In this document: piece by piece, positions 26,884-35,200 of the stretch
Position numbering within the stretch: position 1 is the first letter of the stretch
Layout: every line of letters starts with the position of its first letter
Assembly (NCBI GenBank): GCA_944324475.1
Contig: CALUWK010000001.1
Coordinates: 89,744 to 153,743 of the forward strand
Reading direction: 5' to 3'
Source: Candidatus Gastranaerophilales bacterium
Lineage (GTDB): Bacteria > Cyanobacteriota > Vampirovibrionia > Gastranaerophilales > Gastranaerophilaceae
Length of the DNA: 64,000 bases
Notes under the pieces: model-generated
What the model saw: only the letters and a program-made list of their open reading frames with translations
What the model was told of the DNA's origin: nothing
The model's database searches: none
Program-made: the position numbers and the translations under genes

Positions 26884-28110
26884 ATGGGTTTTAAACAAAT
26901 GCTTAAAAGATTTTCAATATTTTTTGTTATGTTTTTATTGTTTTGTGCTACTAATGTGCAAAATCCAGCTTTAGCCATAACTCCGCAAGGTTTATATGAT
27001 AAAGCTTGGAAATTAATTCACACAAAATATGTTGATGATACTCAAAATCAACAAAATTGGGATCGTTGGCGTCATAAGTATGATAATGTTATAAAAGATG
27101 AAGAAGATGCTTATGTTGCGATAGGCACTATGGTTGATAGTCTTGGTGATGTTTATACAAAATTTTTAACACCAAAAGAATATAAAGAGGAATCTGAAAG
27201 TATCCAAGGTTCACTTAAAGGCATAGGCGTGCAAATTGGTGTTAGGGATGGTAAATTGTTAATTATTGCACCTTTAGAAGATACTCCTGGAGAAAAAGCA
27301 GGACTTTTGAGTGAAGATGAAATTTTGGAAATTGATGGAAAGTCTACAAAAGGTATAACGGTAGAAGCTGCTGCTGATAAAATAAGGGGTCCTGAGGGAA
27401 CTCAAGTTAAACTTTTAATTAAAAGAAAGGGTCAAGAGCCTAAATATTATACAATTACAAGAGCAAATATTGAGCTTAAATCAGTTTCTATAAAGCCACC
27501 TAAAATTGGTAAAGTTGATGATAATTTAGGTTATATCAGACTGAGTTCTTTTATTTCTAGAAATGCTGCATCTGAATTTCAAAATGCTTTAAATCAAATG
27601 AAAGATAAAGATGGAATTATAATTGATTTGCGTTCTAATCCGGGGGGACTCTTAACAAATGCTATTTATATAGCTGACATGCTTCTTTCATCTAAGGTTA
27701 TTGTTTCTACTGTTGATAGAGATGGATACAAAGAAACTCAAAATTCTCTTTCTCAAGTAAGTACAACTCAACCTATTGTAGTTTTAATAAATGGTGGTTC
27801 TGCTTCTGCATCAGAAATTTTATCAGGAGCTCTAAAAGATAACAATAGAGCTGTTATTGTAGGTAAAAAGTCTTTTGGAAAAGGATTGGTTCAAGAGATA
27901 AATAAGTTGCCTGATGGTTCTGCTTTGCATATTACAATTCAGAAATATTTAACTCCAAGCGGTACCGATATTAATAAAAAGGGAATTACACCTGATTATA
28001 TTGTTGATATAACCGAAGAAGATATTAAAGCAAATAAAGATCCGCAACTTGCTAAGGCTTGTGAGATTTTATTGCAGGAAGTTCACAAAAATACAAAACC
28101 TGCTCAATAA
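26884..28110 (+). CDS. carboxyl-terminal processing protease (S41, CtpA-like)
   Basis: A 408-residue exported protease. The signal peptide ends near NPALA (residue about 30). A PDZ domain lies at about 110-190 (GSLKGIGVQIG) and the peptidase domain at about 215-370. The catalytic Ser is in NGGSASASEIL and the Lys in KKSFGKGLVQ. In cyanobacteria CtpA matures the photosystem D1 protein; in non-photosynthetic relatives it trims other envelope proteins. ATAGGAAAA is the ribosome site. Confidence 0.92.
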   Translation: MGFKQMLKRFSIFFVMFLLFCATNVQNPALAITPQGLYDKAWKLIHTKYVDDTQNQQNWDRWRHKYDNVIKDEEDAYVAIGTMVDSLGDVYTKFLTPKEYKEESESIQGSLKGIGVQIGVRDGKLLIIAPLEDTPGEKAGLLSEDEILEIDGKSTKGITVEAAADKIRGPEGTQVKLLIKRKGQEPKYYTITRANIELKSVSIKPPKIGKVDDNLGYIRLSSFISRNAASEFQNALNQMKDKDGIIIDLRSNPGGLLTNAIYIADMLLSSKVIVSTVDRDGYKETQNSLSQVSTTQPIVVLINGGSASASEILSGALKDNNRAVIVGKKSFGKGLVQEINKLPDGSALHITIQKYLTPSGTDINKKGITPDYIVDITEEDIKANKDPQLAKACEILLQEVHKNTKPAQ

Positions 28111-28205
28111 AACTTTACAAAAATATAAAAATCATTAAAGAAATAACCGAATGCTGCCGTATTAGACATTGTAAGGATAAGCAATAAAGGAGCAATTCTT
28201 GGTTT

Positions 28206-28475
28206 ATGGCTGAAAATTATAATTTAGGTTCTAAATTCGGTTTAAATGTTTCTTCTAAAGGAAATAAGCTTCAATCTGCCGAAGTTAAAAAAACCGAAGC
28301 TGAAAATATTACTCCGAATTTGTTTGATTCCATGACAAGTTACGTTGCTAAATATGAAAATGTTTTTAATGGTGAAGTAGCAGAGGAAATTAATATGTAT
28401 TCACGCCAAGCTATGATTGTAGGTATGAATTTAAAAGCTGCAGAACAAAAGCGTAGTTTTGATATGAATATATAA
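28206..28475 (+). CDS. hypothetical small protein
   Basis: An 89-residue hydrophilic protein without signal peptide or membrane segment. The N-terminal 45 residues look disordered (SKFGLNVSSKGNK), and the second half is helical and ends with AEQKRSFDMNI. No family recognised. An AAAGGAG ribosome site lies 13 bases before the ATG, and the coding look is normal, so it is probably real. It is 95 bases after the protease gene. Confidence 0.6.
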   Translation: MAENYNLGSKFGLNVSSKGNKLQSAEVKKTEAENITPNLFDSMTSYVAKYENVFNGEVAEEINMYSRQAMIVGMNLKAAEQKRSFDMNI

Positions 28476-28480
28476 ATTTT

Positions 28481-29821
28481 TTAAGCTTTTTTCTTTAAGA
28501 TGATTATAAATTTGTCTATTAATTCTCCGAGCATTAAAGACATTTTCCTATAATCTAGAATTGTAAAATCTATTGTTTCAGTTTCAAATAGACGTTTTTG
28601 TTCGTTGTCCATAATAGTTAAGCGAATAAGAGCATGCTCTATTCCATCGTATTCTATTGCTATTGAAGCGCAAACATCTCCCGAAGAAACACTAAAAAGT
28701 GATTTGTTGCCGGTGTATGAGTTAATTGCAAAATCTTGTCTTTTTATTTTTAAAATATTTTCATATTTTTTAAATACAGGATCAATAACTACTTTTAGTT
28801 TTCTTTGATAGGCTTGGTTAAAAAGCTTAATACTGTTTTTATCAAAGGCATTTTGAGCTTCATTTTTATTATTTTGAATTGGTTCAGGATTGCTTTGTGT
28901 ATTGTTGGAATTTAATAAATTTCTTTTTGCTTCGAAATTCATTATAGGTTTATTTTCTTCTGCATAAAAATCTGATGCAACAATTAAAGAGTTGGTATTT
29001 TCTGAAGCTTTTTCAAGAGCAGCTTCTAGTGCTTCTTTTATATCTTCAAATTTTTGCTCTAAAATTTCAACAACTCCGGCGTTTGCTCCTGAGTCAATTC
29101 CGAGATTGTTGTTTATGCGTTCAAAAACGCTATATGCACCATTTAGCTTTGTTTTATGTAAGTATACGTAAAATTGATCAATGTCTTTGATTATAATTGA
29201 GTCATTTAAACGAATTGATTTTTTTATTATTGAAATAAATTCTTTAGGATTTTTATATTGAGGATATTTTTTATCTGGAGCAACAAGTAAAATGCAGGCT
29301 CTTTGCTGATATTTACGAGTTTGATTTATTTCATTTTTTAAAAAGTCATCACAGTATTTTTGGGTGTATACTCCCGTTTCTGCTTGAACAACGCCTAGTG
29401 TAGTCAGAAATTCCATCCTTGATTCTATATTTAAATTTAATTCATTTTTTTGTAAACACCAAATTACTCTAATTAAAAGTTCATAATCTATAATTGGCAT
29501 AAAAAGTACGTCGCTAATGCCATTATCAAAGGCTTCAATTATTGTTTCTCTTGAGCAGTTTTCATTGATTAAAAGTATAGGTAAATTTTTATACAATTCT
29601 TGTTTTTTTATTTTTTTTACTAAATTTATGGCATGTAAATTATTGTTGTCACAGTGTAGAATTATTACATTTGGAGAAAATCCATCAAACATATTTTGTG
29701 CTTCTTCAATAGAGCAAGATTTAATTTTGTCTAAATTTCTGAGCAGAACAAGTTTTTGTGAAATTTGATTAACAAGCTCTTGTCTGTCACTTACAATTAC
29801 AACTGTATTTGCATCAGCCAT
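28481..29821 (-). CDS. degenerate receiver-pseudoGGDEF protein
   Basis: A 446-residue protein. Residues 1-125 have the receiver fold, but the strand that should end with the phospho-acceptor Asp reads NVIILH (His 56), and the conserved Thr and Lys positions are also replaced. Residues about 130-280 resemble a GGDEF domain in outline, with IKDIDQFYVYL where GGDEF should be, so no cyclase activity is expected. A variable linker and a C-terminal domain (about 325-446) of unknown type follow. It may be a phosphorylation-independent binding partner in signalling. Confidence 0.7.
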   Translation of the reverse strand: MADANTVVIVSDRQELVNQISQKLVLLRNLDKIKSCSIEEAQNMFDGFSPNVIILHCDNNNLHAINLVKKIKKQELYKNLPILLINENCSRETIIEAFDNGISDVLFMPIIDYELLIRVIWCLQKNELNLNIESRMEFLTTLGVVQAETGVYTQKYCDDFLKNEINQTRKYQQRACILLVAPDKKYPQYKNPKEFISIIKKSIRLNDSIIIKDIDQFYVYLHKTKLNGAYSVFERINNNLGIDSGANAGVVEILEQKFEDIKEALEAALEKASENTNSLIVASDFYAEENKPIMNFEAKRNLLNSNNTQSNPEPIQNNKNEAQNAFDKNSIKLFNQAYQRKLKVVIDPVFKKYENILKIKRQDFAINSYTGNKSLFSVSSGDVCASIAIEYDGIEHALIRLTIMDNEQKRLFETETIDFTILDYRKMSLMLGELIDKFIIILKKKA

Positions 29822-29901
29822 TAGTAATTATTACTCCAAATTAATACTACTTATTTACTACAATACTACAAAAATAACTTTTTTAGCAAAAAATTTTACA
29901 A

Positions 29902-29930
29902 ATGACAATATAAATTAAATCTGTTAAAAT
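29902..29930 (+). promoter_or_regulatory. promoter of the GT39 gene, leaderless
   Basis: ATGACA at 29902-29907, a 17-base spacer and TAAAAT at 29925-29930, with an extended TGT just before it. A start point seven bases on is 29937, beside the ATG at 29938. No Shine-Dalgarno sequence precedes the start codon. Confidence 0.55.
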
Positions 29931-29937
29931 TAATTTT

Positions 29938-31338
29938 ATGAAAGATTTTTTTAAAGATAATAAGGTAATTTTAATAATAATATTACTTACTGGTTTAGGG
30001 TTAAGGTTGTGGAATTTAAATAAGCCAGAAGGGCTTTGGAATGATGAATATATAGTATACTCTATTTCTATGTTAAAATTTCCTTTTGATTTTTTTGAGG
30101 GGATAAAGACTAATTGCCATGCGCCTTTGCATTATTTTTATTTAAAACTGTGGATGACAGTATTTAAAAATTCTGATTTTATGTTAAGACTTTCATCTTT
30201 AATACCTAACCTTTTAGGATGTCTGGTTATGTATTTTGTTGGGAAAAATTATCAAACTAAGGGTTATTCTATTCAAATAGGGCTCGCTTGTGCTTTGATT
30301 TGTGCTATAAGTTCTTTTTTAATTTATTTTTCACAAGAAGTTAGAATATACTCTATGATTTTTCTTCTTTCTTCTTTGATTCTTTTGTTCTCCATAAAAA
30401 TGTATAATTCACCAAGTAAAAAGAATTGTTGGTGGCTTACATTTTTTTCGATTTTGTTAATTTTAGAACATACTATAGGTTTTGTGTTTGTTTTATTTAA
30501 TGTATTTGGGCTTTTGGCGTTCAGGCAAAAAGCTAAAAAGAAAAAAGATGCAGATGATTTTTATATACCTATTTTGTCTGGATTGATTTTGTGTTTGCCT
30601 ATAATTCCTTTTTTATTTAGGATTTTTGCGCATCCTACTTATTTTTCTCAATGGTGGGCACCTTTTAGTTGGTCAAAAATATTCTTTTATTTTACTGATT
30701 TATTTTCTCCGGTGTTGAAAAATATTACTAATTCTCCCGTTAGTTTTTATCATCAAATTATAAAAAATGATGTTATAAATGTTGGTTTCATATTATTTGC
30801 AATTATTCCTGCTTTAATTGCTTTATTTTTGATAGTTAAATCAAATATTGATTCAAAAAGAATAAATAAATATTTTTTAGCCGTTTTTACGGCAAGTTTT
30901 TTAACTGTTTTAATAGCTTCTATTGCAGGAAAAATAATTTTTCTGACTAAATATTTAACTGAATTGTACCCGATTTTAATTTTAATGGCTGCAATAGGCT
31001 GGAGTGAGTTAAATAATAGAAATTCTAAAATTATGTTTGCAACCGTTTATATTTTTATGAGTTTATTTTTTATCATTGTTTCTCATACTTCAGCTATAAG
31101 ACTTGTTAGAGAAGAAGGGCAAAGGCTTCCTATTGTTGCAATGCATGATATGGGTATTCAAAAAAATGATAAAATTCTTTTTTTATATTATCCAAAAACT
31201 CATTTCACAAAATATTATAACGACAATGATTATATAGTATCATCGATAGATAAATATAATTTTCCTTATGTTTTTGAAAAAGGCAATACTTATGATGCAT
31301 TTAAAGACGGGCACAATTTATACAAAGTTTTTTTTTAG
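29938..31338 (+). CDS. GT39-type membrane glycosyltransferase
   Basis: A 466-residue protein with ten or more membrane helices. After the first helix comes the loop GLWNDEYIVY, the acidic D-E pair of the GT39/ArnT superfamily, and the CHAPLHYFYLKLW segment of the same type. These enzymes use a polyprenyl-phosphate sugar to glycosylate lipid A or proteins at the outer face of the inner membrane. The C-terminus (after 370) is soluble. It ends abruptly after YKVFF at a T9 tract, and the reading could continue in another frame into the next small frame (see findings). Confidence 0.78.
   Translation: MKDFFKDNKVILIIILLTGLGLRLWNLNKPEGLWNDEYIVYSISMLKFPFDFFEGIKTNCHAPLHYFYLKLWMTVFKNSDFMLRLSSLIPNLLGCLVMYFVGKNYQTKGYSIQIGLACALICAISSFLIYFSQEVRIYSMIFLLSSLILLFSIKMYNSPSKKNCWWLTFFSILLILEHTIGFVFVLFNVFGLLAFRQKAKKKKDADDFYIPILSGLILCLPIIPFLFRIFAHPTYFSQWWAPFSWSKIFFYFTDLFSPVLKNITNSPVSFYHQIIKNDVINVGFILFAIIPALIALFLIVKSNIDSKRINKYFLAVFTASFLTVLIASIAGKIIFLTKYLTELYPILILMAAIGWSELNNRNSKIMFATVYIFMSLFFIIVSHTSAIRLVREEGQRLPIVAMHDMGIQKNDKILFLYYPKTHFTKYYNDNDYIVSSIDKYNFPYVFEKGNTYDAFKDGHNLYKVFF
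31328..31336 (+). repeat. T9 homopolymer at the end of the GT39 frame
   Basis: Nine T's directly before the TAG. One more T would read through to LENSKKEVEKR and join the following 84-codon frame. This could be a real mutation, a sequencing or assembly error, or a slippery site. Confidence 0.7.
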
Positions 31339-31367
31339 AAAATAGTAAAAAAGAAGTAGAAAAAAGA

Positions 31368-31622
31368 TTGGATGAGAAATTTTTTACTAATATGAAAAAA
31401 GGCGAAAGGTTTTTTGTTGTTGATCTTACAAGTGTTAGTTTATTTGATAAAGAAAGTTTAGAAAAAATTGTAAAAAATGAAATAAGATACAAAGAAATTC
31501 CTTTTTTGTATCTTATTTCAAGTTATATCAGAAATTCAGTTATTGATGTTGCCAATTCAAAATTAAGTTATGTTAAAAAGAAACAAATGTATTCTTGGAT
31601 GATTTATGAATTTCAGTATTAA
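31368..31622 (+). CDS. 84-codon frame, probable C-terminal part of the GT39 protein
   Basis: An 84-residue hydrophilic frame ([19 protein letters not shown], then [11 protein letters not shown]). It has only a TTG start and no clear ribosome site. It is open upstream without a stop to 31305, and joins the preceding gene if one T is added to the T9 tract. The pattern of strands and helices fits a soluble tail of the glycosyltransferase better than an independent protein. Its stop is interlocked with that of clpP. Confidence 0.5.
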   Translation: MDEKFFTNMKKGERFFVVDLTSVSLFDKESLEKIVKNEIRYKEIPFLYLISSYIRNSVIDVANSKLSYVKKKQMYSWMIYEFQY

Positions 31623-32227
31623 TCTTTTGTGATTATTTTATCGATAAGTCCATATTTGAGAGCTTCTTCTGCACTCATAAAATTGTCACGTTCCGTATCT
31701 TTTTTAATTGTTTCCAATTTTTGGCCGGTGTGTTCTGCTAAAAGTTCATTTAGCATTGATTTCATTCTCAAAATTTCCCTTGCTTCAATTTCAATATCTG
31801 TAGCTTGTCCTTTAGCTCCCCCTAATGGTTGATGAATCATTATTCTTGAATTTGGAAGCGCAAGTCGTTTGCCTTTAGTTCCTCCTGAAAGTAAAAATGC
31901 ACCCATTGACGCTGCGTCTCCAAGGCAAATTGTTGACACATCTGCTTTAATTAATTTCATGGTATCATATATTGCCATTCCTGCGGTAATTACTCCTCCG
32001 GGAGAGTTTATATAGAGCATTATGTCTTTTTCTGAGTTTTCGCTATCCAACAGTAGTAATTGTGCTACAACAGAATTTGCAACATCATCATCAATTTCTG
32101 AGCCTAAGAATATTATTCTTTCTCTTAAAAGTCTTGAAAAAATATCAAAAGATCTTTCTCCTCTGCTCGATGCTTCAATTACTGTTGGAACATAGTCTAT
32201 TATTTTATATTCATTTATACCATACAT
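31619..32227 (-). CDS. clpP: ATP-dependent Clp protease proteolytic subunit
   Basis: A 202-residue ClpP. The catalytic Ser is in [10 protein letters not shown], the His in MIHQPLGG and the Asp in the DNFMSAEEA part (about 170-175). It forms the two-ring proteolytic chamber used by ClpX or ClpA/C. The gene stands alone, without tig or clpX. Its end interlocks with the convergent small frame. Confidence 0.96.
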   Translation of the reverse strand: MYGINEYKIIDYVPTVIEASSRGERSFDIFSRLLRERIIFLGSEIDDDVANSVVAQLLLLDSENSEKDIMLYINSPGGVITAGMAIYDTMKLIKADVSTICLGDAASMGAFLLSGGTKGKRLALPNSRIMIHQPLGGAKGQATDIEIEAREILRMKSMLNELLAEHTGQKLETIKKDTERDNFMSAEEALKYGLIDKIITKD

Positions 32228-32418
32228 ATTTTTTTCCTTTTTTTACATTATAATATAAAATTTATTTTAATTTTCATTTAATTTCAGTATTTTATTAAGC
32301 TATTTTAAATTTCAAATAAACTAAAAATAATTTTATTTTTTTGTAGTAAAATAGAATAGGATGCATTACCTGTTTTTTGGATTAATCCCTTAAATGTAGT
32401 CTGTATGAAGGAAAGAAA

Positions 32419-33795
32419 ATGTATAATGTTGCAATTATTGGCGGCGGACCTGCAGGTATTTTTACTGCTTTAGAAATTATGAAATTAAAACCTGATTGGA
32501 AGGTATTGTTAATCGAAAAAGGTAGAAAGATTGAAAAAAGAATATGTCCAATAAGAGAAGGTCAAAAAAAGTGTCTATCTTGTAAAACTTGTGGATTGCT
32601 TTGCGGCTGGGGTGGAGCAGGGGCTTTTTCGGATGGTAAGTTGACTTTAACACCTGAAGTAGGTGGGCATTTGGTTGATTATATGCCATATCATGAAGTT
32701 GAAGATTTAATTAAGTATTGTGATAATATTTATTTGGATCATGGTGCGACTCAAACCGTTTTTGGAACAAATAAGGCTGATTTTGCAGATATCGAGCATG
32801 CGGCAACATTAGCAGAATTAAAGCTTGTACATTCTCCGGTCAGGCATTTGGGAACAGAAAAGTCTCTTGCCGTTTTAAAATCAATGCAAGATTATTTAGA
32901 ACCAAGAATTGATATCATAAATAATGAGCAAGTTGAAGAATTTATAATAAAAGATGATGTGATTAAAGGTTTTACAACTCGTGAAGGAAAAGAATATTTA
33001 GCGGATTTTGTTGTGGTTGCCCCTGGAAGAGAGGGTGCAGATTGGTTATCTAAACAATTTATTAAACATAAAATCGAAATGGTAAATAATGCAGTTGATG
33101 TTGGTGTTCGTGTTGAATTACCTGCTGCTGTTATGGAACCAATCACTTCAAGATTATATGAGTCTAAGTTGATTTATCATGCACCAACTTTTGGTGATGA
33201 GGTAAGAACTTTTTGCATGAATCCTAATGGTGAAGTTGTGAATGAAAATTATAACGGTATTTCAACCGTAAATGGTCATTCGTATGCAGATAAAAAAACT
33301 CCTAATACTAATTTTGCACTTTTGGTTTCAAAAAAGTTTACTGAACCGTTTCATGAACCTATTAAATATGGTCAACATATAGCATCATTGGCAAATATGC
33401 TTTCAGGCGGAATTTTAGTTCAAAGATTTGGTGATTTATTGGATGGTAGGCGTTCTACTCCTCAAAGAATTAAAGAATCCATTATTAAACCGACTTTGGA
33501 GTGTGCTACTCCTGGGGATTTGAGTCTTGTTTTACCCTATCGTCAACTTTTGAGTATTATTGAGATGCTTTATGCACTTGATAAGATTGCTCCTGGTGTA
33601 GCTTCAAGATATACGTTGTTGTATGGAATTGAAGTTAAATTTTATTCTGCAAGGGTTCTTGTTTCTAATGAGCTTGAAACATTAGGTGTTAAAAATCTTT
33701 TTGCAATTGGTGACGGCGCAGGGGTTACGAGAGGTTTAATGCAGGCTAGTGCGTCAGGTGTTTACGCGGCAAGAGTTATTGCAGGTAGAAAATAA
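32419..33795 (+). CDS. NAD(P)/FAD-dependent oxidoreductase (COG2509 type)
   Basis: A 458-residue flavoprotein. The N-terminus has the FAD-binding GGGPAGIFTALE, and a Cys cluster at about 45-65 (CPIREGQKKC, CKTCGLLC) is typical of the COG2509 'FAD-dependent dehydrogenase' group. A GWGGAGAFSDGKL motif follows and a second FAD contact at the end reads FAIGDGAGVTRG. The substrate of this family is not established. GAAGGAAAG is a strong ribosome site. It is followed by the HgdB-like pair. Confidence 0.85.
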   Translation: MYNVAIIGGGPAGIFTALEIMKLKPDWKVLLIEKGRKIEKRICPIREGQKKCLSCKTCGLLCGWGGAGAFSDGKLTLTPEVGGHLVDYMPYHEVEDLIKYCDNIYLDHGATQTVFGTNKADFADIEHAATLAELKLVHSPVRHLGTEKSLAVLKSMQDYLEPRIDIINNEQVEEFIIKDDVIKGFTTREGKEYLADFVVVAPGREGADWLSKQFIKHKIEMVNNAVDVGVRVELPAAVMEPITSRLYESKLIYHAPTFGDEVRTFCMNPNGEVVNENYNGISTVNGHSYADKKTPNTNFALLVSKKFTEPFHEPIKYGQHIASLANMLSGGILVQRFGDLLDGRRSTPQRIKESIIKPTLECATPGDLSLVLPYRQLLSIIEMLYALDKIAPGVASRYTLLYGIEVKFYSARVLVSNELETLGVKNLFAIGDGAGVTRGLMQASASGVYAARVIAGRK

Positions 33796-33812
33796 ATTTT
33801 TATTTGGTAGTC

Positions 33813-34547
33813 ATGACAAAAGATATTATTGCCTTTTGGGGTTATCCCGAAAGAAGTTTGATTAAGAAAACAAAAGATGAATATCCGAATGCAAAGTGGG
33901 TTGATTTGGATATAGATATAAATGCTCCTGATTTAAAGTTATTACCTGAAAATTACTGTGTGATAATTAAAAATATTTACAATAATGCTCTATTTTTGAA
34001 AGACAAAATTATAAAAATTCTTGCTCCGATAGGAAAAGATAAATGTGATAGTGCATACTTTGCAAGTGAAATTTTAAAAGAAGCGGGTTTTTGTGTTATA
34101 CAAACGATTTTTGAGGATATTTGTCCTGATATAAAAGAAATTAAAGTTCCTGTTTCAAAAAGTTCTATGCCCTTAAGAAAAAAAATTGAACTTATTACCA
34201 AAAATATTGTTGAACAAAAAGATTATTCTTATTTAAAACCGGTTAAGCCAAGATTTGGTTTTTGGGGAGTTCCACCAAATAACCTTTCATTATTGGATTT
34301 GTTTCCGGATGAGACTGAAGTTTTTGGTTGGTGTAGAGCTGTTGAAGCAGGTTACCCCGGAGATTATAGTCTTGAGACTTTTGTAGAAAAGAATTTACCT
34401 ACAATATTTTTTACTCAGGCTTTCTGTTCTAAAACTCAACTTGCAAAATATCTTGCGAATAAATATGATGGACTTTTTATAGATGTGGATGTATGTCCAA
34501 ATAGCTCTATAAAGGCAAAAATAGAAGCATTTTTAAAATTGAGGTAA
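33813..34547 (+). CDS. Cys-rich protein, possible miniature HgdB-like dehydratase subunit
   Basis: A 244-residue soluble protein, starting at ATG 33813 (a TTG nine bases upstream is less likely). It contains two related halves, each opening with FWG-x-P (AFWGYPERSL near the start, GFWGVPPNNL near residue 146). The second half has Cys at GWC, QAFC and DVC, and ends with SIKAKIEAFL, like the R-x-E-A-F end of 2-hydroxyacyl-CoA dehydratase (HgdB/DUF2229) proteins. The resemblance is weak. Its neighbour downstream, three bases away, is an activator-like ATPase, which supports the idea. Confidence 0.5.
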   Translation: MTKDIIAFWGYPERSLIKKTKDEYPNAKWVDLDIDINAPDLKLLPENYCVIIKNIYNNALFLKDKIIKILAPIGKDKCDSAYFASEILKEAGFCVIQTIFEDICPDIKEIKVPVSKSSMPLRKKIELITKNIVEQKDYSYLKPVKPRFGFWGVPPNNLSLLDLFPDETEVFGWCRAVEAGYPGDYSLETFVEKNLPTIFFTQAFCSKTQLAKYLANKYDGLFIDVDVCPNSSIKAKIEAFLKLR

Positions 34548-34549
34548 AA

Positions 34550-35200
34550 ATGAAAATTTATGTTGACGCAGGTACAACCTGGACTAAAATTTTAAAAATT
34601 GACAATAATGAAAAAAAATATAAAGTTATACCTACGAAAGATTTAAAAAAAATTGATATAAAACCACTAAAAGTTACAGGACATAGCATTTTTAAATCTG
34701 ATAATTATGAAAATGAAGTTGTAGCATTAGCAAATGGTGCAAGAAAGTATCTAGAGGATAATTTTATTGTACTTGATTTAGGTTCTAGAGATATAAAATG
34801 GGTAAAATATCAAAATAAGAAATTTCAAGATATGGACTGGAATTCTTCTTGTGCCAGTGCAACAGGGGCTACGGTTGAAATGCTTTTAAAATTTTATAAT
34901 GTAGATGTGTCTGAATTAATTTTCACTAAAGAAAAATATGCAATTACTTGTGGTATTTTTGGTTTAGAAAAAATTATGGATGACGTGTCAAATGGTCTTG
35001 AGCCTAAAATTGCGATTTCTAAATTTATACATGGAATTGCTTATAATGCTTATATTTTTACAAAAAGCCCTGAAAAAATTTGTCTTTCTGGTGGTTTTTG
35101 TGAAAACAGGTGTTTTATAGAATGTTTAGAACAATATTGTAAGGTTTTGTCTTTGGGTAGATTTGTTCTCGTTGATGGATTGGCTTTTAGTCAGGGTTGA
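34550..35200 (+). CDS. BadF/BadG/BcrA-type activator ATPase (ASKHA fold)
   Basis: A 216-residue protein of the acetate-kinase/Hsp70 fold. Phosphate loop 1 is DAGTTWTK, phosphate loop 2 is VLDLGSRDIK and the adenosine motif is LSGGFCENR. Two cysteines at 101 (SSCASATG) and 134 (ITCGIFG) match the two that hold the bridging 4Fe-4S cluster of HgdC-type activators. Such proteins inject an electron, driven by ATP, into a dehydratase or reductase; here the partner would be the upstream gene. Smaller than the usual 260 residues. The 3' end overlaps CheA by 14 bp. Confidence 0.72.
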   Translation: MKIYVDAGTTWTKILKIDNNEKKYKVIPTKDLKKIDIKPLKVTGHSIFKSDNYENEVVALANGARKYLEDNFIVLDLGSRDIKWVKYQNKKFQDMDWNSSCASATGATVEMLLKFYNVDVSELIFTKEKYAITCGIFGLEKIMDDVSNGLEPKIAISKFIHGIAYNAYIFTKSPEKICLSGGFCENRCFIECLEQYCKVLSLGRFVLVDGLAFSQG

